A DNA stretch of 64,000 nt from Bacteroidales bacterium. Its GTDB lineage: Bacteria; Bacteroidota; Bacteroidia; Bacteroidales; F082. The notes beneath the pieces are model-generated. The model made no database searches. It was given only the letters and a program-made list of their open reading frames with translations, and had not been told where the DNA came from. This document shows positions 10,493 through 21,117 of this stretch, piece by piece. The stretch is from assembly GCA_016282015.1 (NCBI GenBank), contig JAEEJS010000004.1, positions 82,186 to 146,185 of the forward strand, given 5' to 3'. Numbering within the stretch: position 1 is the first letter of the stretch; every line of letters starts with the position of its first letter. The position numbers were made by a program, and so were the translations under genes.

Positions 10493-11338
10493 TTAATAGA
10501 TTCTCATATTATCAATAAGGCGGACGGGACCGAGCTGCAGAGCCACGAAAATACGGGCGTGCTCGCTGTCTTTCCAGTCGACGACAGGCTGCAGAGTGAT
10601 CTCATCAGCTATCTCAACGTATTCCACCTCAAATTGTTTTATATCGGAGTATTTTTTCAGTGCGATAGCCTTCATTTCGGCTGGACTGACAGATTTGTAT
10701 TCAGCTATTGTCTCACTCAAAACCTTATATATCATAGGAGCTATGGCGCGCTCGTCGGCGTTGAGGCGCATGTTGCGCGAACTCATTGCCAGACCGTCTT
10801 TTTCACGGACTATGTCGCAAGGCACCACTTCAAGCTTAATGTCGTAGTCTCTGACGAGCTTGCTGATGATGGCCAGCTGCTGGAAGTCCTTTTCGCCAAA
10901 GTAGGCGCGGTTGGGTTTAACTATATCGAAAAGTTTACGCACCACTATCGCCACACCGTTGAAGTGACCCGGACGGCAAGCACCTTCCATCACATGTTCA
11001 ATGGCACCAAAATCGTAATGGTCGGTCACCTCGGTAGGGTACATCTCCTGCACTGATGGCATGAATACGGCGTCGCAGCCGGCGCTTTCAAGCAATGCCA
11101 CGTCCTTTTCCGGTGTACGCGGATACTTCTCTAGGTCAACAGGATTGTTGAACTGTACCGGGTTGACAAAAACACTCGCCACCGCCACATCGTTTTCTTT
11201 CTTGGCGCGACGCATCAATGACAAATGACCTTCATGCAAGGCTCCCATGGTGGGAACCAGACCGACTGTTAGACCTGAGTCACGTTTGGCTTGCAGATAT
11301 GACTGAAGATCTTTGATATGTTCGAAAACTTGAATCAT
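10493..11338 (-). CDS. panC: Pantoate--beta-alanine ligase
   Basis: [39 protein letters not shown]; start chosen at MIQVFEH. Confidence 0.95.
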   Translation of the reverse strand: MIQVFEHIKDLQSYLQAKRDSGLTVGLVPTMGALHEGHLSLMRRAKKENDVAVASVFVNPVQFNNPVDLEKYPRTPEKDVALLESAGCDAVFMPSVQEMYPTEVTDHYDFGAIEHVMEGACRPGHFNGVAIVVRKLFDIVKPNRAYFGEKDFQQLAIISKLVRDYDIKLEVVPCDIVREKDGLAMSSRNMRLNADERAIAPMIYKVLSETIAEYKSVSPAEMKAIALKKYSDIKQFEVEYVEIADEITLQPVVDWKDSEHARIFVALQLGPVRLIDNMRIY

Positions 11339-11427
11339 AATTTTAAATTCCGATTTAAAAAACATGCAAAATTACATAATTCGCAAATATAAAGCACAAA
11401 TTTTACTTAATTAATTTAAAAAAGTAG

Positions 11428-11435
11428 TATCTTTG
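11428..11435 (+). promoter_or_regulatory. Putative -7 element TATCTTTG upstream of tRNA-Arg
   Basis: TAnnTTTG 13 nt before the tRNA 5' end. Confidence 0.5.
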
Positions 11436-11448
11436 CAAGCAATTTTGT

Positions 11449-11520
11449 GCCCTTGTAGTTCAACGGATAGAATGGAGGTTTCCTAAACCTTAGATTTGGG
11501 TTCGATTCCCAGCGAGGGTA
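11449..11520 (+). tRNA. tRNA-Arg (anticodon CCT)
   Basis: Hand-folded cloverleaf: acceptor GCCCTTG/CGAGGGT, anticodon stem GAGGT-TTCCTAA-ACCTT, T arm TTGGG-TTCGATT-CCCAG. Confidence 0.93.
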
Positions 11521-11540
11521 CTCTTGATATTCTATCATCT

Positions 11541-13796
11541 ATGAAAAAAAACACACTTATCACAGTCATCTTGCTGATTACCAACATTATATGCCAAGCC
11601 CAGGCTATAGGCGACTGGTTTACCCATACCCCGGGTTTGAAGGTTATCAGTGTGGATGTGATGCATAACAAGATCTTTGCAGCAACGCCATACGACATTT
11701 ATTATTACAACACCGACGACAACAGTATCAACCATCTGTCGAAGGTGAACGGTCTTTCCGACATGGGCGTCAGCATAATCCGCTACAGCAAACCTCAGGA
11801 CATAATTTTCGTGGGTTACACCGACTCGAACATCGACATCATTGACAATAAGGGCAATATCACCAACATACCCGACATTTTCAACAAGTACATTCTGGGC
11901 AATAAAACCATCAACAGCGTGTGTTTCAACGGCAAATACGCCTACGTCTGCTGCGGTTTCGGCATAGTGGTGATAGACATGGAGCGCAAAGAGGTGAACG
12001 ACACTTACATTTTGGGTGAGGAAGGCAGCTACCTCAGCGTCAACGACCTGACAGTCTGCAACGGTTATTTCTACGCAGCCACAGCCACCGGCATCTATTA
12101 CGCCAGAACTAACAACACCCACCTGGCCGACCACTCACAGTGGAAACGCTTCGCCAACGGACTGCCGCACATGCGTAGCAGATTCTCGCATGTGGCTACA
12201 TTCAACGGCACAATAATCGCCAACTATTCCGACGGTGAGAACGATACCGACGAAATGTACATTCTGAACGACTCCACCTCATGGAGCTATTTTTTCAACG
12301 AGGAACTTGAGCTCATCAAGGAGTTGCGCGTCAGCGACGACTATCTCATAATAACCACCAGCGACGTGGACGTGTACGACGCCGACAAGAACCGTGTGGC
12401 CTCATTCTCAAGCCTGAGACCCAACTCGGCATGGTACGACAAAACCCGTAATTGCTACTGGGTGGGCACCAGCTACAACTCTTTGGTTCAAGTGCTTCCC
12501 GGAGGCGAAAAAAGCTATATCACCTTCAACGGCCCCTACTCAGACCGTGTGTTCGAGATAAACACCTCAGGCAGCAACGTCTATGTGGCTCCGGGCGGCT
12601 ACACTCCCAACTGGTCGCCGACATGGTCGCACCTCGGATTCTTCCACTACGACGGTGACATATGGTCTTACAACCTTTGGAACCATGTGTTCGACAGCGT
12701 GTTCGACATCACCTGCGTAAAGGCCGACCCGGTAAAAAGCAATGTGGTATACGCCGGCTCTTTCTCAAGAGGTTTGGTGGAGTTTGAAAACGATGAGGTG
12801 AAAAACGTGTATAACAGCTACAACAGCAGTTTGGGCAAACATCTGGCCATTGACTACACCTATGTCACCGGCTTCGATTTCGACAGCGACAACAACATGT
12901 GGATAGCCAATTCGGGCACAGCCAAGATGCTCTCGGTTTGGCGTCGCGACAATTCGTGGGAAGCCTTCAACATAGGCAGCGGTGACATCAGCCATCTGAT
13001 GGTGGACAGTCACGATATCAAATGGATACTGCGCCGTGAAGGTGAAGCCGTGCTGTTCAAGGACGGCGTCATCAAGACAGTGTCTACAGCCGCCAGCACG
13101 GGCAACCTGCCAGGTACGGCCAACTGCTTCGTCACCGACCGCAACGGCACGGTCTGGATAGGCACAACCGACGGCGTTGGACTGTTCTACGACTCAAGAA
13201 AGATATTCCAGGGTGGCTCTTACACCTGCTCACGCATACTCATCCCACGCAACGACGGCACAGGTCAGGCCGACTATCTGCTTTCGGGGCAGTCAGTGCT
13301 GTGCATGGCGGTGGACGGAGCAAATAACCTGTGGTTCGGAACCAATAACGGAGTGCTGCATACCTCGGCCGACGGACAGACCACATACCACCATTTCACC
13401 ATGGAAAACAGCCCGTTGTTCTCCAACACAGTGAAAGGCATAGCCATAGACGATGACGGCTATGTGTATTTCGCCACCGACAAGGGTATAATAGCCTATA
13501 AAGGCAGCGCCACCAAGGGCAACGAGACCAACTCCAACGTGGTGGTCTACCCCAACCCTGTCAAGCCTGAGCATCGCGGCATAGTGGGCATCAAAGGTCT
13601 GGTCACCGACGCCTTGGTAAAGATAACCACCACCAGCGGCAACTTTGTGACACATCTGAAAGCTCAGGGCGGACAGGCTGTGTGGGACTGCACCGACATC
13701 AACGGCCAGCAGGTGGAGCCGGGCATTTACCTCATTTTCGTCAGCGACGAGAACGGTACAGAGACTTACGCTACCAAGATACTCATCATGAAATAG
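11541..13796 (+). CDS. porZ: T9SS beta-propeller protein PorZ-like
   Basis: Signal peptide MKKNTLITVILLITNIICQAQ; IGDWFTHTPGLKVISVDVMHNKIFAATPYDIYYYNTDDNSI...; two-component-regulator-like propeller repeats; C-term sorting-like domain; upstream of recO. Confidence 0.8.
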   Translation: MKKNTLITVILLITNIICQAQAIGDWFTHTPGLKVISVDVMHNKIFAATPYDIYYYNTDDNSINHLSKVNGLSDMGVSIIRYSKPQDIIFVGYTDSNIDIIDNKGNITNIPDIFNKYILGNKTINSVCFNGKYAYVCCGFGIVVIDMERKEVNDTYILGEEGSYLSVNDLTVCNGYFYAATATGIYYARTNNTHLADHSQWKRFANGLPHMRSRFSHVATFNGTIIANYSDGENDTDEMYILNDSTSWSYFFNEELELIKELRVSDDYLIITTSDVDVYDADKNRVASFSSLRPNSAWYDKTRNCYWVGTSYNSLVQVLPGGEKSYITFNGPYSDRVFEINTSGSNVYVAPGGYTPNWSPTWSHLGFFHYDGDIWSYNLWNHVFDSVFDITCVKADPVKSNVVYAGSFSRGLVEFENDEVKNVYNSYNSSLGKHLAIDYTYVTGFDFDSDNNMWIANSGTAKMLSVWRRDNSWEAFNIGSGDISHLMVDSHDIKWILRREGEAVLFKDGVIKTVSTAASTGNLPGTANCFVTDRNGTVWIGTTDGVGLFYDSRKIFQGGSYTCSRILIPRNDGTGQADYLLSGQSVLCMAVDGANNLWFGTNNGVLHTSADGQTTYHHFTMENSPLFSNTVKGIAIDDDGYVYFATDKGIIAYKGSATKGNETNSNVVVYPNPVKPEHRGIVGIKGLVTDALVKITTTSGNFVTHLKAQGGQAVWDCTDINGQQVEPGIYLIFVSDENGTETYATKILIMK

Positions 13797-13797
13797 C

Positions 13798-14529
13798 ATG
13801 GAGCGCCAGGACAAGACACGCGCCATAGTGCTGAAAGCCATACGTTATGGCGACAACAGCCTGATAGTCAAACTGCTGACAGAGCAGAACGGTTTGCAGT
13901 CGTTCATGGTGAAAGGCGCCTTCAACAAAACATCCAAGATAAGGGCGGCTCTTTTCCAGCCCCTCACCCTACTCGAAGTGGTCTGCGCCAACTCAAGAGG
14001 CGAGTTGGGCTATCTGCGCGAGGCCACAGTCGAGCGCGCCTACACTGCCATTCCTTTCGATATCAACAAAAACGCGGTGGTGATATTTCTGAGCGAGCTG
14101 CTTTCCAAAACCATACAGGACAGCGAGACCGACCTCGAGCTTTTCGGCTTTGTGCACCGCGCCCTGACCCATCTCGACTCCATGCAAGCCAACTGCGCCG
14201 ACTTCCCTCTGAAATTCTCGATACAACTGAGCCTGCACCTCGGTTTTGAGCCTAATGCAGGCGGTTACAAGCCGGGCTTTGTGTTCGACCTTGAGGAAGG
14301 ACAGTTCCGTCACGACAGCACCGACGTCATCTATCTCATCGACAGTCAGTTAAGCGAAAAGTTCGCCTCCCTGTGCAATGCCGACCTTTTTGATGACAGC
14401 AGCCTGAATTTGAGAAACGCCGACCGACGCCAGCTGCTCGAGCATGTCATAACATACTACAAATTGCACGTCAGCGGGTTCAACGAAATGAATTCAAACG
14501 ATGTGCTAAAATCAGTTCTTAGTTTGTAA
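13798..14529 (+). CDS. recO: DNA repair protein RecO
   Basis: KTRAIVLKAIRYGDNSLIVKLLTEQNGLQSFMVKGAF; 243 aa. Confidence 0.9.
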   Translation: MERQDKTRAIVLKAIRYGDNSLIVKLLTEQNGLQSFMVKGAFNKTSKIRAALFQPLTLLEVVCANSRGELGYLREATVERAYTAIPFDINKNAVVIFLSELLSKTIQDSETDLELFGFVHRALTHLDSMQANCADFPLKFSIQLSLHLGFEPNAGGYKPGFVFDLEEGQFRHDSTDVIYLIDSQLSEKFASLCNADLFDDSSLNLRNADRRQLLEHVITYYKLHVSGFNEMNSNDVLKSVLSL

Positions 14530-15015
14530 ACACTTAATACTCAGTCTTTTAATTCCGAAAAGCGGATCTTTAGAGTATTTGTTCTCTATCTTGAAGACAT
14601 AGTCGCCGGCCTCTCGGAAACTCATTTCGCTTATGAGGGGCAACTCATAATTATAATAGCCGTCCACCATCTCCGACTTGAAATTACCCTCGCTGTCTTT
14701 GAGGCGGAACTTGTATTCGCGCGAGCGGCGGCTGCCGTCAGGACTGTCTATTGTCATGGTCATGGTAAGGCTGCCGTCGTCCTGATAGGGATAAATGTCA
14801 GGGAACGACTCGCTCACAGTTACAAACAGCACCAGATCGGCCGTCATGGGAGCCTTTTTCACATTGTAGGTAGCGTTCAAATAGTCGAATCTGCGCCACA
14901 TTTCCTTGTCGAAATCGACCGAAATGACAACATCATTTTGCTTTTTTGTACATGATACCAGACATAAAGTCGTCATTATCAATGCCAAAGCCGTTATAAT
15001 TCCTATTCTTTTCAT
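14512..15015 (-). CDS. gldH: Gliding motility lipoprotein GldH-like
   Basis: MKRIGIITALALIMTTLCLVSCTKKQ lipobox; size and DLVLFVTVSESFPDIYPYQ region match remembered GldH; convergent with recO. Confidence 0.75.
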   Translation of the reverse strand: MKRIGIITALALIMTTLCLVSCTKKQNDVVISVDFDKEMWRRFDYLNATYNVKKAPMTADLVLFVTVSESFPDIYPYQDDGSLTMTMTIDSPDGSRRSREYKFRLKDSEGNFKSEMVDGYYNYELPLISEMSFREAGDYVFKIENKYSKDPLFGIKRLSIKCLQTKN

Positions 15016-15117
15016 ACTTTGTAAAAGTACATTTTTTTCTAAAATAAAAGACAAAATTTTCATAAACTTTATTATTTTTGTAATTGGATTTTTATCGGGC
15101 AATTTTTTCACAACATT

Positions 15118-16932
15118 ATGATTAAGAATAAAATAAACTATTCGCACCGCAAATATGTAATAGGTTCAATATTCATATTGGCGGCTGTGGTTCTTATCAT
15201 AAAACTGTTCATCATCCAGGTGGTTGACGACTCCTACAAGCTTTCGTCCGAGAGCAACACCTTGCGTTACCTCACCCAATACCCTTCCAGAGGCAAGATT
15301 TATGATCGCAACGGCAATCTTTTGGTGTATAACGACGCAGTGTACGACCTGATGATTATCCCCCGGCAGGCCAAGGACATTGACACCGCTTCATTCTGCA
15401 AGTTATTGAATATCACCAATGAAGCTTACAACAATTATCTCCATAAGGCCCAAAAATACTCCATGATAACGCCTTCCATCTTCATAGCCCAGATTTCGAA
15501 AGAAGATTACGGGCGCATAGCGGAGGTGTTGTACCGTTACCCCGGCTTTTACTTCCAGACCCGTTCCATCAGGCATTATCCCATGCCGATAGCGGCTCAC
15601 ACCCTTGGCAGCATAGGCGAGGTGACCAAGCCCGAGATGGACAAGGACAAATATTACCGACTGGGCGATTATATAGGAAAATCGGGCATTGAGAAGTATT
15701 ACGAGAAACAGCTGAGAGGCACCAAAGGCATGAAGGTTCTGGTTGTGGACGTGCACAACCGCGAGAAGGAACGCTACATGGACGGCAAGTGCGACACCCT
15801 GCCGGTGCCAGGCACTGACATCATTCTCGGCCTTGACGCCGAGCTGCAGGCTTACGGCGAATATCTCATGGCGGGCAAGACGGGTTCAATAGTGGCCATA
15901 GAGCCCTCCACCGGACAGATTCTGGCCATGGTGACCAGCCCTACTTACGACCCCAACGAGCTTGTGGGACGCAACCGAGGCGCCAGGTATAGCGAGCTGC
16001 TCAACAATCCGGAGAAGCCTCTGATAAACCGCGCCATCAGTGGCACCTACCCTCCCGGCTCCACCTTCAAGATGGTGAACGGCCTGATCTGCCTCCAAAG
16101 CGGTGCCATCAACGTCAACACGGCCTATCCATGCGACGGTCCCAACAGCATCCCTATCAAGTGCACCCACTATCACAACCACATGGTGCAGCTTTACGAT
16201 GCCATAGAAAACTCCTGCAACCCGTATTTCTGGTACGCTTTCCAGGATATGATGAGGTCTCCGCGTTTTGCCAACACTCGTGAAGCCTACGCTTTCTGGT
16301 ACGATCTGGTCACCAGCTTCGGCTTGGGACGTGCATTCAAGTCGGACATTCCGTTTACCGTTTCGGGCAACATCCCAAAACCTGAATACTACGACAGGGT
16401 TTACAAGGGGGTGTGGAATGCCATGACCATACGCTCGCTCAGCATAGGACAGGGCGAGATTCTGGTCACACCTCTGCAGCTGGCCAACGTGGCCGCGACC
16501 ATAGGTAACGAAGGCTTCTACTACGAGCCACACTACCTCCGCGCCTTCGGCAACCCCGGCGACACAGTGAAATTCGAGAAACACATCGTCAACATCAACA
16601 AACGTCATTTCAAGGATGTGAAGAGAGGCATGCAGAACGTGTTCGAAGGTGAACACGGCACTGCGCGCTGGTCGCATATCGACAGCATAACCGTGGCCGG
16701 AAAGACAGGCACGGCCGAGAACCCTCACGGTCTGGATCACTCCATACTCATGGCTTTCGCCCCTGTCGACAATCCTCAGATAGCCATAGCCGTGGTGGTT
16801 GAAAACGCCGGATTCGGCTCCACCTGGGCGGCACCCATAGCCTCCCTCATGATAGAGAAATACATCAGAGGCTATGTGAAACGCAAAAACGTAGAGCAAA
16901 GAGTCCTAACCATCAACAACACTGAAGAATGA
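15118..16932 (+). CDS. mrdA: Penicillin-binding protein 2
   Basis: GRIYDRNGNLLVYND-type N-term, ISGTYPPGSTFKMVNGL (SxxK), KTGTAENP (KTGT). Confidence 0.92.
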   Translation: MIKNKINYSHRKYVIGSIFILAAVVLIIKLFIIQVVDDSYKLSSESNTLRYLTQYPSRGKIYDRNGNLLVYNDAVYDLMIIPRQAKDIDTASFCKLLNITNEAYNNYLHKAQKYSMITPSIFIAQISKEDYGRIAEVLYRYPGFYFQTRSIRHYPMPIAAHTLGSIGEVTKPEMDKDKYYRLGDYIGKSGIEKYYEKQLRGTKGMKVLVVDVHNREKERYMDGKCDTLPVPGTDIILGLDAELQAYGEYLMAGKTGSIVAIEPSTGQILAMVTSPTYDPNELVGRNRGARYSELLNNPEKPLINRAISGTYPPGSTFKMVNGLICLQSGAINVNTAYPCDGPNSIPIKCTHYHNHMVQLYDAIENSCNPYFWYAFQDMMRSPRFANTREAYAFWYDLVTSFGLGRAFKSDIPFTVSGNIPKPEYYDRVYKGVWNAMTIRSLSIGQGEILVTPLQLANVAATIGNEGFYYEPHYLRAFGNPGDTVKFEKHIVNINKRHFKDVKRGMQNVFEGEHGTARWSHIDSITVAGKTGTAENPHGLDHSILMAFAPVDNPQIAIAVVVENAGFGSTWAAPIASLMIEKYIRGYVKRKNVEQRVLTINNTEE

Positions 16933-18185
16933 GAAGCAAGACGATAATAGGGAAAATAGATATATGGTTGTTAATCATATATTTGGCCTTGTCACTGATA
17001 GGACTGTTCAGCATCTATGCCGCAGCCTTCAACGAGGCCCATCCGCACATATACGACATGTCGCAGAACTACGGCAAACAGCTGCTTTTCATAGGAATAA
17101 GTCTGGTGGTCGGCTTTGTCATTCTGCTAGTAGACGCTAAGTTTTTCAACGTCTTCGCCTACGTCATCTACGGGCTGTCGATAGTATCTTTACTTCTGGT
17201 TTTGGTAGTGGGCTCCAAGATTTCAGGCTCCACTTCATGGATTCAGTTGGGTCCCATCTCATTCCAGCCCTCGGAGTTTGGCAAGTTCGGCACGGCCTTG
17301 GCTTTGGCGCACTATCTGAGCCAACTCGACCTGGATATCAGCAAGCTAAGGACCAAAGTTACGGCTTACGGAATAGTGTTTCTGCCAATGTTGCTGGTGC
17401 TGGCCCAAGGCGACGCAGGCTCAGCCTCGGTGTTTTTGGTTTTCCTGTTTGTCATATACCGTGAAGGCATGGGAGGCACCATACTGCTGATAGGCTTGGC
17501 AGCGGCCACGCTTTTCATAGTAGCCCTATGCATATCAAAATGGTATGTTATAATAGGCTTAGTGGGCATCTTTGCCGTCTTTTTGGCGCTGATAAACCGC
17601 ACCAAGCATAATGTCATACGCGCTACCATGTTGCTGATTATATCGTGTGCCTTCGTGTTCTCGGTCGACTTCGCCTTCAACCATGTGCTAAAGCCTCACC
17701 AGCGCACACGTATTAACATTGTCATAGGTAAGGAAAAAGACACCAAGGGCGTGGGCTACAACCTCAACCAGTCGATGATGGCCATAGGCTCGGGAGGCTT
17801 TTCGGGCAAGGGCTATATGAACGGCACCATGACCAAATACAACTACGTGCCAGAGCAACACACCGACTTCATTTTCTGCACCGTGGGCGAGGAATTCGGC
17901 TTTGTCGGAAGCTCACTGCTGATATTGCTTTATCTGGCTTTGGTGTTGAGGCTGATACATTTAGCTGAGAGGCAGCGATCTGCCTTCAGCCGGGTTTACG
18001 GCTACGGAATAGCCTGTATTTTCTTCTATCATTTTACCATTAATATAGGAATGACAATAGGATTAGTGCCGGTTATAGGCATCCCATTGCCATTCTTAAG
18101 CTACGGAGGTACAAGCCTCCTGATGTTTTCGACTATGGTGTTCGTGTTCCTGAAACAGGATGCGAACCGTATGAATATCCTTTAG
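16929..18185 (+). CDS. rodA: Rod shape-determining protein RodA
   Basis: SEDS family: FQPSEFGKFGTALALAHYLS, NQSMMAIGSGGFSGKGYMNGT, PFLSYGGTSLL; 4-nt overlap with mrdA. Confidence 0.92.
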   Translation: MRSKTIIGKIDIWLLIIYLALSLIGLFSIYAAAFNEAHPHIYDMSQNYGKQLLFIGISLVVGFVILLVDAKFFNVFAYVIYGLSIVSLLLVLVVGSKISGSTSWIQLGPISFQPSEFGKFGTALALAHYLSQLDLDISKLRTKVTAYGIVFLPMLLVLAQGDAGSASVFLVFLFVIYREGMGGTILLIGLAAATLFIVALCISKWYVIIGLVGIFAVFLALINRTKHNVIRATMLLIISCAFVFSVDFAFNHVLKPHQRTRINIVIGKEKDTKGVGYNLNQSMMAIGSGGFSGKGYMNGTMTKYNYVPEQHTDFIFCTVGEEFGFVGSSLLILLYLALVLRLIHLAERQRSAFSRVYGYGIACIFFYHFTINIGMTIGLVPVIGIPLPFLSYGGTSLLMFSTMVFVFLKQDANRMNIL

Positions 18186-19276
18186 ATACCTAACGAAATA
18201 CCAAGTCCCTGAGCTGTTTTGACGAGGTCGCAATCCAAGTTGACGAAGTTCATCTTGGCCACAGCGTCCTTCAGCGGCACGCTGATGACATTCGGATGAC
18301 GGTAAGCCACCATGTGGCCGTACTCCTGATTGAGCACCATCTCGAACGCCTTCACGCCGAACTGTGATGCCAGCACACGGTCGTAAGCGATCGGCACTCC
18401 TCCGCGCTGCAGGTGACCGAGAGTGGTTTCACGCATGTCATGCTCAAAACCGGCGGCTTTCATCTCCTCAATAAACTTCACGCCTATGCCGCCAAGTCTC
18501 ACATTTTCATATCCCACCTCGCTGCTCTTGGTGAAGGTCTGCTGTCCGTCTTTTGGCTTGGCGCCTTCGCTTATGACCACTATGGCAGAACCTCTGTCGT
18601 TGTGGAAACGGCTTTCAAGGCATTCCTTGACTATGTTGATATCATAAGGGAATTCAGGCATCAAGCATACATCGGCTCCGCCGGCAACTGCCGCGTTGAG
18701 GGCGATCCAGCCGGCGTCGCGGCCCATAACCTCCAAAACAAAGACACGGTTATGCGACGCCGCTGTAGTGACGAGCTTGTCAACAGCCTCTGTAGCAATC
18801 TGCACTGCGGTCTGGAAACCGAAGGTGCAGTCTGTCATCGAGAGGTCGTTATCTATGGTCTTAGGCACTCCGATAATGTTCAATCCCTTTTCGTACAGCG
18901 CCTGAGAAATGCGTTGCGAGCCGTCGCCGCCAATGTTGATGACACAGTCGACTCCCATGTATTCAAGACGGCGGATCATCTCATCCGAACGATCCACGGT
19001 TTCCCAAGTGCCGTCGTTTTTCTTGACAGGCCATGAGAACGGGCCGCCCTTGTTGGTTGTTTCAATAATTGTGCCGCCACGGAAGTGTATTCCGCGTACG
19101 ACTTCAGGTGTCAATCTGACGATTTCCTGTGGCTCCCAAAGTATGCCGTTGAAGGCTTGTATACTGCCGAGCACTTCCCAGTCTTTTTCCTGCGAGGCGC
19201 GCTTGACAACAGCGCGAATCACCGCATTCAAACCCGGGCAGTCACCGCCACCAGTAGTTATTAAAACTCTTTTCAT
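18182..19276 (-). CDS. pfkA: 6-phosphofructokinase
   Basis: TTGGGDCPGLNAVIRAVV, NIGGDGSQ, VPKTIDNDLSMTDCTFGF. Confidence 0.92.
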   Translation of the reverse strand: MKRVLITTGGGDCPGLNAVIRAVVKRASQEKDWEVLGSIQAFNGILWEPQEIVRLTPEVVRGIHFRGGTIIETTNKGGPFSWPVKKNDGTWETVDRSDEMIRRLEYMGVDCVINIGGDGSQRISQALYEKGLNIIGVPKTIDNDLSMTDCTFGFQTAVQIATEAVDKLVTTAASHNRVFVLEVMGRDAGWIALNAAVAGGADVCLMPEFPYDINIVKECLESRFHNDRGSAIVVISEGAKPKDGQQTFTKSSEVGYENVRLGGIGVKFIEEMKAAGFEHDMRETTLGHLQRGGVPIAYDRVLASQFGVKAFEMVLNQEYGHMVAYRHPNVISVPLKDAVAKMNFVNLDCDLVKTAQGLGISLGI

Positions 19277-19322
19277 AGTTTTATTCTTTTGGTTAATAAT
19301 AATGATGTTTAGAACTTTTCAA

Positions 19323-21080
19323 TTATTTTAAATCGAGTTTTATCTGCAATTCATCGAGCTGCTCCTGCGCAATGGCTGAAGGCGACTCTGCCATGACATC
19401 GCGTCCCTGGTTGTTCTTCGGGAATGCGATGAAGTCGCGGATAGAGTCCTGACCTCCAAACAGAGAACAGAGACGGTCGAAGCCGAAAGCGAGACCTGCG
19501 TGAGGCGGTGCTCCGTATTCGAAAGCGTTCATCAGGAAGCCGAACTGCTCCTGAGCCTTCTCGTCGGTGAAGCCGAGGGTGTGGAACATCTTCTTCTGGA
19601 GGTTCTTGTCGTGGATACGGACCGAGCCGCCGCCGACTTCAGTGCCGTTGAGCACTATGTCGTAAGCGTTTGCACGGATCTCACCCCATTTGTCAGGCTG
19701 CTCGAGCAGGTATTCGTCCTCAGGCTTAGGAGCTGTGAACGGATGGTGCATAGCATAGTAACGCTGTGTCTCTTCGTCCCATTCGAGAAGCGGGAAGTCG
19801 ATGACCCACAATGGTTTGTACACGTTAGGGTCACGCAGTCCGAGCTGGTTGCCCATCTCGAGACGGAGGGCGTTCATCTGAACTCTGGTCGGCATGGCCT
19901 TGCCGCTCAAAATCAGCAGCATGTCGCCCGGTTTGGCGTTGCATTTGTCGAGCCATGTCTTCAAAATCTCAGGAGTGTAGAACTTGTCGACCGACGACTT
20001 GATAGAGCCGTCTTCGTTGTATTTAACGTAAACGAGGCCTTTGGCTCCCACCTGCGGACGTTTCACGAAGTCGGTGAGGGCGTCGGTCTGCTTGCGGGTG
20101 TAGTTGGCGCAGCCTTCAGCGTTGATGGCAACCACCAGTTCAGCCTCATCGAACACTGAGAAGCCGTGACCTTTCGCCACGTCGTTCAGCTCGACGAACT
20201 TCATTCCGAAACGGATATCCGGCTTGTCGCTGCCGTAATATTTCATTGCGTCGTGCCAGGTGATGCGTGGGAATTTGTCGAATTCCATACCCTTGATGGT
20301 CTTGAACAGATGTTTTGCCAAGCCTTCGAACATGTTGATGACATCCTCCTGCTCCACAAACGACATCTCGCAGTCTATCTGTGTGAACTCAGGCTGACGG
20401 TCGGCACGGAGGTCCTCATCGCGGAAGCAGCGTACAATCTGGAAGTAGCGGTCGAAACCGGCCACCATCAGAAGCTGCTTGAACTGTTGAGGAGACTGCG
20501 GCAGAGCGTAGAACTCGCCAGGATTCATACGTGAAGGCACCACAAAGTCGCGAGCGCCTTCAGGGGTCGACTTAATCAGGCAAGGAGTCTCGATCTCGAG
20601 GAAATCATTGCCTGACAGATATTTACGCACTTCCTGTGCCATCTTATGGCGCAAGATAATGTTGTTCTTGATAGGGTTACGGCGCAGGTCTAGGTAACGG
20701 TATTTCATACGGATATCGTCGCCGCCGTCGCTGACGTCTTCAATTGTGAACGGAGGCACCTTCGAAGTTGTCAAAATCTTGAGGCTTTCAACCTTCAGCT
20801 CTATGTCACCTGTCGGGTTTTTCGGGTTCTTCGACTCGCGTTCCACCACTGTGCCCTTAGCCTGAATGACAAATTCACGTCCGATTTCACGGGCGGTTTT
20901 CATTGTATCGGCCGAGCTGACTCCCTCTTGCATAAAAAGTTGCGTGATTCCATAACGGTCGCGGAGATCTATCCAAAGCAGGGCACCCTTGTCACGCACA
21001 CGCTGTACCCAGCCGCTTAAAGTGACTTCCTGACCGACATTGGCCATGCGAAGTTCACCACAAGTATGAGTTCTAAACAT
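19323..21080 (-). CDS. aspS: Aspartate--tRNA ligase
   Basis: [44 protein letters not shown]; class II aaRS motifs; [27 protein letters not shown]. Confidence 0.95.
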   Translation of the reverse strand: MFRTHTCGELRMANVGQEVTLSGWVQRVRDKGALLWIDLRDRYGITQLFMQEGVSSADTMKTAREIGREFVIQAKGTVVERESKNPKNPTGDIELKVESLKILTTSKVPPFTIEDVSDGGDDIRMKYRYLDLRRNPIKNNIILRHKMAQEVRKYLSGNDFLEIETPCLIKSTPEGARDFVVPSRMNPGEFYALPQSPQQFKQLLMVAGFDRYFQIVRCFRDEDLRADRQPEFTQIDCEMSFVEQEDVINMFEGLAKHLFKTIKGMEFDKFPRITWHDAMKYYGSDKPDIRFGMKFVELNDVAKGHGFSVFDEAELVVAINAEGCANYTRKQTDALTDFVKRPQVGAKGLVYVKYNEDGSIKSSVDKFYTPEILKTWLDKCNAKPGDMLLILSGKAMPTRVQMNALRLEMGNQLGLRDPNVYKPLWVIDFPLLEWDEETQRYYAMHHPFTAPKPEDEYLLEQPDKWGEIRANAYDIVLNGTEVGGGSVRIHDKNLQKKMFHTLGFTDEKAQEQFGFLMNAFEYGAPPHAGLAFGFDRLCSLFGGQDSIRDFIAFPKNNQGRDVMAESPSAIAQEQLDELQIKLDLK

Positions 21081-21117
21081 ATCGTTTGATTATTTTCAAC
21101 AAAGTTGCAAATTTACA

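Noticed and set aside
11496-11540. N-terminal extension of the PorZ ORF
   Set aside because: MGSIPSEGTLDILSS is translated from the 3' end of tRNA-Arg; the true start is at 11541 (MKKNTLI signal peptide).
14512-14529. Convergent overlap of recO and gldH 3' ends (also 18182-18185 and 32433-32444)
   Set aside because: Short convergent overlaps are common in compact bacterial genomes; no evidence of regulatory function.
15886-16899. 337-aa minus-strand ORF opposite PBP2
   Set aside because: Shadow ORF; PBP2 on the + strand has catalytic motifs.
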